Assembly (NCBI GenBank): GCA_017164015.1
Contig: CP071065.1
Span: 4,627,918-4,691,917 of the forward strand
Length of the DNA stretch: 64,000 bases
Origin: Nostoc sp. UHCC 0702
GTDB lineage: Bacteria > Cyanobacteriota > Cyanobacteriia > Cyanobacteriales > Nostocaceae
Reading direction: 5' to 3'
Shown here: piece by piece, positions 9,701 through 21,700 of the stretch
How positions within the stretch are numbered: position 1 is the first letter of the stretch
Layout of the letters: the number at the start of each line of letters is the position of its first letter
Notes under the pieces: model-generated
Seen by the model: only the letters and a program-made list of their open reading frames with translations
What the model was told of the DNA's origin: nothing
Databases searched by the model: none
Translations under genes and position numbers: made by a program

Positions 9701-12700
9701 AGTATACAACCAAGGAACAGATTCTGCTTTAGCTGATTGGTATGATGCACTTTACTTTTCAGAAGATGAGTTTCTAGACGCAAACGATATCTATATCACC
9801 GAGTCTTGGATAGGAGAAGTTACACCCCTAGAAGCTGGAAGTAGTTACATCACTACCTGGAATTTAACTGTTCCTTCTAACTTTGCCACAGGCTCTGGCT
9901 ACATCTTCATTGTCACTGATTTTTACAACCAGCAGAGCGAAACAGATGAGGCTAATGTATTTGCTCAAGCTATTACCATTAATTCCGCCCCAGATTTAGT
10001 AGTAACTGATGCCACTGCCCCAGCATCAGTGACGGTAAGAGAGACGGTTTCTGTATCTTGGACAGTTACTAATCTTGGCGCAGTAGCGACTTCTAATAAT
10101 TGGTATGACTCTATTTATATATCGAGTGATGCGACGCTGGACTCACAAGACATTTTTATTGAATACATTGGGCCCCAAACACTATTAGCAGATGGGGAAA
10201 GTTATACCATTGAGCGTGACATTACGGTCAGTCAAGGCTACGGTTATGGCTACGAAAATATTGACTATGGTTTAGCTAACGGCTCTGGCTACTTGCTATT
10301 TGTTGCAGATGGTGCAGACTATCAGAGTGAAGCTGATGAGTCTAATAATGTCAGGGCAGTGGAGATTGAATTCAATGCACCAGATTTAGTAGTAACAGAT
10401 GCTAATGCCCCAGTGTCAGCTGGCTTAGGTGAGACGGTTTCTGTATCTTGGACAGTCACAAACCAAGGTACGGTCGCGGCTTCATCTGAATGGTCTGACT
10501 TTGTTTTAATTTCTGATGATGAGTTTTTTGACGATAGCGATATTACTGTTAGTTCTCGCTGGGCTGGAGAAAATACCCCTTTAGCTGTGGGAAGTAGTTA
10601 CATCTTCAACCAAAATATTTTTCTTCCTAATAATACCGCAATCGGCGATCGCTACCTATTATTTCTCACCGATGGAAATCAACAACAAAGTGAAACAGAC
10701 GGTTCTAACAATATCCGGGCAGTACCAATTCAGCTAACTGCCCCAAATTTAGTTGTTTCTGCTACTGCCCCAACATCAGCTATCTTGGGTGAGACGATTT
10801 CTGTATCTTGGACAGTTAGTAACCAAGGTGCAATATCAGCTAATGCTGACTGGTACGACAGAGTTTACATTTCTGATGACCAAATTTTGAATAGTGGCGA
10901 TATCAATATTACGGCAGTTTGGACAGCTTCTAATACACCTTTAGGTGCAGGTGCAAGTTATGTCATTAATCAAAATATTTTTCTACCACAAACTAAGGTA
11001 GGCGATCGCTATTTACTTTTTGTCACAGACGATTACAATTACCAGGGAGAAACCAACGAAACCGATAATGTAATTGCTACTCCTATTTCTCTGAGTGCGC
11101 CAGATTTAGTCGTATCAGCTGCAACAGCACCAGAAACGGGAGTTGTAAATGGAATCGTAAACGTGTCTTGGACAGTCACTAACCAAGGTGATTTCACTGC
11201 ATTGACAGATTGGTATGATTCTGTTTACCTCTCTACTAACGATATCTTTGGTGACTCAGATGACCGTTTGCTTAACTCTCAATCAATTACTACGCAAACA
11301 CCGCTAGCCGCAGGTAGTAATTATACTATTAACAGTAGTATTAATTTACCCAATGTTGTTGCTGGCAACTATAATCTGCTGTTTAGAACAGATCGCACTA
11401 GTCAGCAAGGAGAAACCGACGAAAATAATAACGTCAAGGCTGTTCCTATTACGCTGAAAGCTCCCGATTTAGTCGTTTCGGATTTTACAGCCCCAACTAA
11501 CGGCATTGCTGGAGGCTCTATTACTGTTGGTTGGCAAGTAACCAACCAAGGAGAAGTAGAAGCACCCACGGATTGGTACGATACAATTTACCTTTCCACA
11601 GATAACAGTCTGGGTGTTGGTGATATTAGCATTATTTGGCAATCCATCTCTACACAAACCCCGCTAGCGGCTGGTAGTAGTTACTCACTTAGTCAGAATA
11701 TTACTTTACCCAATCGTCCGGCCGGAGACTACTATTTATTATTGGCAACAGATTCAACCAACGCTCAAGGTGAAACCAATGAAGGTAATAACGTTCGGGC
11801 TATTCCCATCACCATTGGTGTACCAGATTTAACAATTTCTGCGGCTACTGCACCGGAATCTGGGGTTTTGGGTGGAACAATAGATGTATCCTGGACAGTA
11901 GCTAACCAAGGTGCAGTCACAGCCCCCACAGATTGGACAGATAGAATTTATATTTCTACTGATGCAACTTGGGACAGTTCTGATACTTTAATTACTTCAG
12001 AATTCATCACAAGTCAAACTCCCTTAGCGGTTGGCTCAAATTACACAATTAATCGCAGTATTACCCTACCAAATCAAGCCCCTGTGGGCAGTGGTTATTT
12101 ACTGTTTAGAACTGATGCCACTTCTGCCCAAGCTGAAAGCAACGAAACCAACAACGTTGTAGCCATTCCCTTCACCGTTAATGCACCTAACTTAGTTGTA
12201 ACTAATGGTACTGCTCCACAGTCGGTTTCTATTGGTGCTACCATCAATGTTGGTTGGACAGTTGCCAACGTTGGTTCTGTTGGGGCTAATGCTGATTGGT
12301 ACGACACAATCTTTATTTCCAACGATGCCATACTTGACAGCAGCGATCAATATCTTGCTTATCGTTGGGCTGGTAGTAGCACCCCGCTGGCGGCGGGAGC
12401 TAGTTATACTGTTAGTCAAAATATTACTTTACCAAATACAGGGACTGGCGATCGCTATTTGTTAGTTGTTGCAGATAGAGGCTATTACAGTTTCTTTGGT
12501 TCCAATCTTGACAACAATCTTCAAGGCGAAACCAGCGAAACTGATAATGTCTACGCCATTCCTATCAACATCTCGGCGGCTGATTTAATAGTTGAATCTG
12601 CAACAGCCCCCAGTGCTGTGGTTTTAGGTGATAGCGTTGCTCTTTCTTGGACAGTGAAAAACCAAGGTACGGGAGATGCACCAAGGGATTGGTATGACTA

Positions 12701-15700
12701 TGTTTATATTTCCAGTAACCAAACTTTAGATGGTTCTGATACCTTAGTTACTTCCGAACTGATTTCTACTCAGACTCCCTTGGCTGCGGATACAAGTTAT
12801 ACCATTAATAAAAATGTAACTTTACCTAGCACTGCTACAGGCGATCGCTATTTATTATTTGTCACTGACAGGGATAATAATCAAGGGGAAACTAACGAAA
12901 ACAACAATGTTCGTGCCGTTGCGATTAATTTCAGTGCGCCTAATCTAGTCGTATCTGAAGCTACTGCACCCACGGAGGCTAGTCTCGGTAGCAGCATTGC
13001 AGTTTCTTGGACTGTGAACAACCAAAGTACAACCCCAGCGAGTGCAGATTGGTCTGATTATATCTATGTTTCCAGTGATACTAGCTTAGATAGTTCAGAT
13101 ACTTTCGTTACTTCCGAAGCAATTACTAGTCAGACTCCCTTAGCATCTGGCGGTAGTTATAGTATTAACCGTAACGTTACTCTCCCCAGTACTGGTACAG
13201 GTAATCGCTACTTATTATTTGTTGCTGATGGTGGCAAAAATCAGGGAGAAACAGACGAAAACGATAACGTCCGGGCTGTGGCGATTACTCTGGGGCTACC
13301 TGATTTAACTGTGACTGAGGCTACAGCGCCAACTTCAGCTAGTCAAGGTGGTGCGATCGCAGTTTCTTGGACTGTCGCCAATCAAGGGACAATAGAAGCA
13401 GCAACGGATTGGGTTGATAGAGTTTACCTTTCTAATGACTCTACCTTGGATGTTGGGTTAGATAGTTTACTATCTTCAGAATCTATTACTACTCAGACTC
13501 CTCTAGCAGCTGGCAACAGCTACACTATTAACCGTAATCTGACGCTGCCAAATACGGGTACTGGCGTTCGTTATTTACTGTTTGTCGCTGACAGTTCCCA
13601 AAATCAAAGCGAAACCAATGAAACTAACAATGTCAAAGCAGTAGAGATTGAAATAACTAATCCTGATGTGGCGATTTCTGCTGCTATTTCCCCAGTTTCT
13701 GCTGCTTTGGGCGAAACTGTAGAAGTGTCATGGACGGTTACTAACCAAAGTAGTTCTGCTGCACCTGCTGACTGGTCTGACTACATCTACATTTCACTTG
13801 ACCAAATTTTAGATGCTAGCGATACCTTTGTCACCAGTCGCTCGGCTGCTGCAAATACTCCTCTGGCGGCGGGTGCAAGTTATAGTGTTACTCAGAACAT
13901 TAGCATTCCTAACACTACAATCGGCGATCGCTACCTGCTATTTGTTGCAGATGCTAACAATCAGCAAAGCGAAACAGATGAAACTAACAATGTTCAAGCA
14001 GTAGCGATTAACCTAACTGCCGCAGATTTAGTAGTTTCTGCTACTACTGCACCAGTATCTGCTGATTTGGGTGATACAATTGCTTTATCCTGGACTGTGA
14101 CTAATCAAGGCAATGGCACTGCTTTTTCTGATTGGTCTGACTATGTTTACATTTCAGATGACCAAATACTAGATGCAACTGATACCGTTGTTGTCAATCG
14201 TGACGCAGCAGCAGATAGTCCTTTGGCAGCAGGTGCAAGTTATAGTGTTACCCAAAATATTAACCTGCCTAACACCAAAACAGGCGATCGCTTCCTCCTG
14301 TTTGTAACCGATAATGCCAACAACCAAATTGAAACTAGTGATACTAACAATGTTCAAGCAGTACCGATTACACTCAAAGCCCCTGATTTAGTAGTCAGCA
14401 ACATTACCGCCCCAGTAGAAGCCATTTCTGGACAACAGATTGAGATTGTTTGGACAGTTACAAACCAAGGTGTTACAGATGCTACAGGTAGCTGGACAGA
14501 TAATGTTTATCTTTCTAATGATGGCACAATTGGGAGCGATCGCTACATTAACTCATTCACCTTCACAGGCACAATTGCCGCAGGTGCATCCATAGAACGC
14601 CGCCAGTTCATCACCGTACCAATTGAGTTGAGTGGCAATTATCGAGTTGTCATCTCTAACGATGCCAATAATCAGGTATTGGAAGGTACAGGTAATGAGG
14701 CAAATAATATCAGCATTGATGATGATTTCACCCAAATTCGCCTCTCACCATTCCCCAATCTGCAAGTATCAAGTGTTACATCTCCCCCCACAGCCTTCTC
14801 TAGTCAGGAAACCGTTGTGCAGTGGACTGTCATTAATAACGGTACAGGGGCTACTAGCGCACCTTTCTGGTATGATAATGTTTGGCTTTCTTTAGATACG
14901 ACCTTCGACAGTAGTGATATTTACTTAGGACAGGCAACTAATGTCAGCTATCTCAACGTGGGTGAAAGCTACACCAACAGTCTGACAGTGAAGTTGCCTA
15001 GAGGTATTGATAGTAACTATTACTTTCTGGTGAAGACAGACGCGAATAACAACGTCTATGAATTTGAAAGTGAGGGGGATAATTTCGGTTTTGGTGGCCC
15101 CACCGACGTTGATTTGACACCACCGCCTGATTTTCAAGTTACCGCAGTCAACGCCCCGGCTCAAGGTTTTTCAGGACAGCCCCTTACCTTGACTTGGATA
15201 GTCACCAATGAAGGGACTGGTAGGAACTTAGAAACATCCTGGTCTGACGAAGTTTTCATGTCCACCGATGATGTAATCGATGGGAGCGATCGCTCTTTAG
15301 GACGGTTCAACCGCAGTGGTACAATTAATCTAGGCACTGGTTACAATGTCAGCCAAACAGTAACTCTACCAATTGGCGTTAGCGGCGATTTCTTCTTTTT
15401 CGTGCGGACTGATGCAGGTAATCAGGTTTACGAGAATGTTTTTGAAAGTAATAATACTGGCTATGACACCACAGCCACGAAAATCAATCTTACACCGCCA
15501 CCAGACTTAGAAGTTGAGTTTGTTGATGCACCCGCTACAGCATCAGCTAGTCGTCCCCTAACTATTAATTATCGCGTTACCAACTTTGGGGCAACTGCTA
15601 CCCCCAACTCTTCTTGGACTGACGCATTTTATCTGTCAACAGATACCCAGCTAGACACCAGCACAGACCTCAAACTCGGTGAACGTAGTCGCTTTGGCAC

Positions 15701-18700
15701 ATTAGATATCGGCGTTAGTTACGATAATTCTGCTACCTTTACGCTACCAAATGGCTTAAGTGGTACATATTATGCTTTTGTTGTCACCGATAGCGGCAAT
15801 AATGTCTTTGAGTTGGATAAAGACAATAATGTTGTATTCGATAGCACACCTGTTAACATTTCATCTTCCCCTGCTGACCTGGTAATTTCAGCTACCGCAC
15901 CAACTACAGCCGAAGCAGGTAAAGCCATTCGGGTAGAGTGGACTGTGACTAACCAGGGTGTTGGTGATACAGCGGTTACTAGTTGGACTGATAGGATAGT
16001 TGCATCTAGTGACGGTGTGTTGGGTAACGCGGATGATGTTGTGTTGGCAAACTTTGACCGCAGTGGTTTACTAAATCCTGGCGGTTCTTATTCACGTCAA
16101 GAATTAGTTACCATTCCCTTCAACTTAGTCGGTAATTACAACTTATTTGTGGCGACAGATGTCAATAACAGGGTATATGAAGCTACGAATGAAGGTAATA
16201 ACTCAACAGTACAATCCCTGAGCATCACTCGCCAAACTCCAGACTTGCAAGTTACAGGGTTGAGTATCCCCACAACTGTGTTGTCAGGACAAGCTTTAAC
16301 AGTTGACTGGACAGTTAAGAACTTCGGGACAGGAAAGACCAACGCTGATTACTGGTATGACGATGTTTACCTTTCTACTGACGCAGTAATTAGTAGTAAT
16401 GATAGATTGTTGGGTAGAGTCTACCATTCTGGGGCGCTAGAGTCATCAGCTGAGTATAGCGTGTCTCGCAGTTTTAATTTGCCCATAGACTTACAAGGTG
16501 AATTTTATACTATTGTTCGGACTGATAGTAGCGATCGCGTCCTGGAAACTCCTTTAGACAATAATAATGATTTAACGAGTTCTGATACTACCACAATCTC
16601 CCTAAGTCCAGTACCAGACTTGGTTGTAGCTAGCGTCGATGCCGCCAGCGCTGGCATTAGCGGTCAATTGTTGAATATCACTTGGACAGTCAGTAATGCT
16701 GGTGAAGCAGGTACGGGTACTCGTTCTTGGTACGATGCCTTTTACTTATCCCGTGACCAATTCTTTGACCGTAGTAGCGATACATACATAGGATACAAGA
16801 CGCGGACAGAAGATTTAGCAGCAGGGGCTAGTTACACTGACACCACATCCTTTAGAATTCCTCAAGGATTTTCTGGGCCATTCTATGTATTTGCGGTTGC
16901 AGACAGTGGTAACAATATTAATGAATTGAGTGGTGAACAGAATAATATTGGCTATGATGCTAACTCCACAGAAATTAGTCTGCCACAACCATCTGACTTG
17001 GTAATAGGGACAATTACCATTCCCGCCAATGCTGTACCAGGGCAAAATGCAACTATCAGCTACACGGTGACAAACCAAGGGACAAATGCAGCTTTAGGTA
17101 GTTGGTTTGATACGATTTACATCTCTGCGGATAACCAGTGGGATGTGGGGGATGCTTTGTTTGGCAGAGTGCAACACAATGGCGATGTGGCTATTGGTGG
17201 TAGTTATAGTGAAACTCTGACAGCAGCATTGCCTGGTGTGCTTCCTGGAGACTATTATGCGATCGTTCGCAGCGATATTCGCAATCAAATTCCTGAATCG
17301 AATGAAAGTAATAATCTCAGTGCTTCTTTAGACCAGTTTAATGCTGATGCGGAACGATTAGATTTGGGAACTGCGGATACTGGTAGTTTGGGACAAGGAC
17401 AAGCGGTTTATTACAAAGTTGATGTAGCTGCGGGTGAGACGCTGCGGGTGAAGTTTGATAGTGCTTCGACTACTGCGGCGAATGAGTTGTATATCCGCTA
17501 TGGCGATATGCCGAGTCGTGGAAATTTCGACTTTGGCTTCTCGGATGTGTTAGCTGCTGACCAAGATATTTTAGTCCCTGCGACACGCAGTGGTACATAT
17601 TATATTCTGGCTTATGGTGCTAGTGTGGGTGGGACACCTGCGAACTACACCATTGAAGCTGATGTTCTCGATTTTGAGATTCTGGATATTGGCACAAAGC
17701 GGGGTAGTAATTTAGGTCAGACAACCATTACAATTTCTGGCTCGAAATTTAGCACAGATGATGTCATTAGTTTAGTTACTGGTGATGGAACTGGGCGCAC
17801 TGCTAGCCGTGTTTGGTGGAAGAATAGCACAGAATTATGGGCGACATTTGACTTACAGGGACTGACAACGGGATTGTATGATGTCAAAGTTGAAAATGGT
17901 ACGCAAACAGCAACTTTAGATGATGCTTTCACCGTCACCAATGGGGCAATTGGGAATTTAATAGTTAGTGTCGATGCACCTAGCGCCTTACGTCCTGGAC
18001 AAGGCGGAATTGTTACTGTTAATTATGCCAATACAGGGGACACGGATATTGTTGCACCTTTGCTGACCTTGGTAGCTGAAAATGCAAATTTAAGATTACC
18101 AGAACAAACCGAGTCAATAGGGTCTAGCTTACAGTTTCTGGGGATTGATTCGGAAGGGCCAGCAGGCATTATTGCACCAGGGGCAACTGGAAGCTTTTCA
18201 TTGTTATTTAACCCAACAGTTAATGCTGGAAGTGTTACTTTCTCCGTCTCTCAAGCTTCCCAAGACCAAACAATTGATTGGTCTAGTTTAAAAAATCAAG
18301 CTAGACTGAATAACATTTCTAATGATGCTTGGGATGCAATTTGGCAAAACTTTATTACTTCTGTTGGTAATGAAGCTGGTACTTATCAGGAAATCTTAGC
18401 TGATAATGCTAACCATTTAAGCCTACTGGGAGAATACACCAATGATGCTATCCGTTTATTAGGCTTTGAATTACAACAAGTTAGTAATTCTTTAATTGGA
18501 AGCAACCAAGGTGATTCAATTGATGAACGCTTCAGCACTGGAACTTTTGGACGCGGTGGGGTTAATGATTGGGATATTAAAGTTACTCCCGTTAGTAATG
18601 GAGATGTTACCCTGTTCTTTAGCAATTCTCCGAGATTATTTACTAAGCAAAATGATGGCAGTTATCAAGGAGTAACTGCGGATAATGCAACCTTAACTCA

Positions 18701-21700
18701 AGAGGGTGGAATTTATCGGTTACAAGAAGCTGATGGAAGCTTGATTGCTTTTCGCTTAGATGGCAAATTTGATTATATTGAGGATACAAATCAAAATCGG
18801 ATTACAGCTAATTATACAGATGGTAAGCTGACCCGTTTAGTGCATTCTGATGGTAATTATCTAGAATTTTCTTACAATGCTCAAGGGCTAGTTAGTCAAA
18901 CCACAGACCAAGATAATTGGACAATAACCTATGAATATGACACAAGGGGGGAATATTTACTCAGTATTACAACGCCTGAAGGAGCAACCAGTTACACCTA
19001 CGAAACTAACTCAACCAGTGGTAGCCAACACGCCATAAAATCAGTTAGGTTCTCTGATAACACGGGTCTTTTTTATGAATATGACAGTCAAGGCAGACTC
19101 ATTAAACAAAGCTTAGACGGAAACGCTGAACCTATCAACTACAGCTATGACTCATCTGGAGGAGTGACAATTACTGATGCCTCTGGTGCGGTGAGTAAGC
19201 TGTTATATAATGATCGGGGAACTTTAGGAAGAATTGAAGACCCACTCAAACGGATTAACCAATATCAATATGATAGTAATGGAAATCTAACAAAAGTAGT
19301 TGCTGCTGATAATACTGTCTCAACTTTCACTTACGATAATCAAGGCAATATTATTTCTTCTATTAATGCCCTTGGACAGCAGATAAAATACACCTACGAA
19401 ACTAACTTTAATCAACTTGCAAGTGTTCAAGATCAGCGCGGTAATTCTCTGAATTATAGTTATGACAATCAGGGTAATTTACAACAAATAACCTATGCAG
19501 ATGGCAGCAAAGAAACATTTAGTTATGATGCTACTGGGAATGTAACTGTTGCTGTCAACCGTCGCAATCAAAACATTAGCTACACTTACAATTACGAAGG
19601 ATTATTAACTAGAAAAGATTTTGCCGATGGCACATCAGCTACCTATACTTATGACAGTCGAGAAAATCTTTTAACTGCGACTGATTCTGATAGTTCTGTT
19701 ACTTACACTTACGATAGTTTAGACCGGGTTACTAAAGTAAGTTATGGTGCTGACCGCTTCTTAGAGTTTACTTATGACAGTGCTGGTCGTCGTTCGCGGA
19801 TGGTAGATCAAGATGGATTTACTACCAACTATAACTATGACACTTTAGGGAAATTAAAGAGCCTTACAGATGGCACGGGAGCGAATATTATTACTTATAC
19901 CTACGATAATGTAGGTCGTCTCAGCCGTGAAGATAATGGCAATGGAACTTACACAACTTACAGCTATGATTTAGCAGGACAACTGTTAAGTCTAGTTAAC
20001 TATGAATCTGATGGCACAGTAAACTCGCGTTTTGATTATACCTACGATAATGCTGGTCGTCGTACCAGTATGACTACTTTAGAAGGAACAACCACTTATG
20101 GGTATGATTCCATCGGACAATTGACTTTAGTTAATTTACCAAATGGGCGGATTATTGAATATCAATATGATGCGGCTGGTAACAGAATTAAAGTGAAAGA
20201 TAGCGGTGTCGAAACTGCTTACAGCACGAATAATCTCAATCAATATACGAGTGTAGGAGCAGCAACTTACAATTACGATACTGATGGCAATCTGATTAAT
20301 AAAACTCAGGGCGATAATACCTGGAGTTACAGTTATGACAGTGAAAATCGGCTGATTGGTGCGGTGACACCTGAAGGAACTTGGAGTTATGAATATGATG
20401 CGTTAGGAAATCGCATTGCGAGTATTCTTAATGGTCAACGAACCGAATATTTACTTGACCCAACTGGCTTGGGGGATGTGGTTGGTGAGTATGGTGATAA
20501 TGGAAATATCATTGCTCGTTATACGCATGGTTTAGGTTTAGTCAGTCGTATTGATGGGACGAATGCGGCGAGTTATTATGATGCAGATGCGATTGGTTCG
20601 ATTGTTGGGTTAACGGGTGCGAATGGGGATTATCTCAATCAGTACAGTTATCTACCTTTTGGTGAAAGTTTAAGCACTGTTGAAGCGGTTTCTAACCCCT
20701 TTGAATATGTGGGTCAATGGGGTGTGATGCGGGAAGGAAATAGTATCGACTTCATGCGGGCGAGATTTTATGACAGTAATCTCGGCAGATTTACAGCTAC
20801 CGATCCCATTGGTTTGCAAGGTGGTGATACTAATCTTTATAACTACGCTAGTAATAATCCAACACTCAAGATTGATCCGGAAGGAACTACTCCTTTAATT
20901 CTGGCGGGGATTGCTATAGGTGCGGTGGCTAACATAGCATTATATACGATAGAGAAGTTGTACACTAAAGACAAACTGACATTAGGTGGTATTGTCGGTT
21001 CTGCTGTATCAGGGGCTATTCAAGGGGGGGTTGTTGCCGCCACAGGAGGTGGCGGATTAATATTTGAGGCTGGTCTAGGAGCTGCTTCTTCTGGTATTGG
21101 ATACTTAGTTGAGAGAGCAATTGACAATCCAGGTGAATTATTTAATAATCCAGGCGAATTATTAAAGCAGACTGCATTAGGAGCTATACCCGTACCCCCC
21201 ATTCCTATCCCAGGTCTACGTCTTGCAGCAGAGCCATCAAAATGGGGTGCAGGCAGACCAGGATTTAAAAATACTTTTTTGGGACGAAACAAACACGGTG
21301 CTTATATTGTAGATGATTTTACTAAGTCAGGTCTTGAAGGTCTATTCATCAATAATTACATATATGACCCATCATATGACTACTTAGTAGAGAAGGCACA
21401 CACCCAAATCATCCGCCCCAGCGACCCCAACGACATACTAGGCCCCGCCGGCTTTGGTGAAGAAAAATGGATTACCGCATCCTCCACCCTCCGCTACACC
21501 ATCCGCTTTGAAAACCAAGCCAGCGCCACAGCACCCGCCCAACAAGTTGTCATCACCCAACAATTAGACCCCGACCTCGACTTCCGCACCTACCGCGTCG
21601 GCGACTTCGGCTGGGGCGACCTATTCTTCGACGTACCCGACAACCGCGCCTTTTACAACGATCGCCTAGACCTCACCGCCACCAAGGGCTACTATGTAGA

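Noticed and set aside
12205..12465. Alternative-frame ORFs within the giant gene
   Set aside because: The main frame is continuous with clear CARDB repeats; the others are chance openings.
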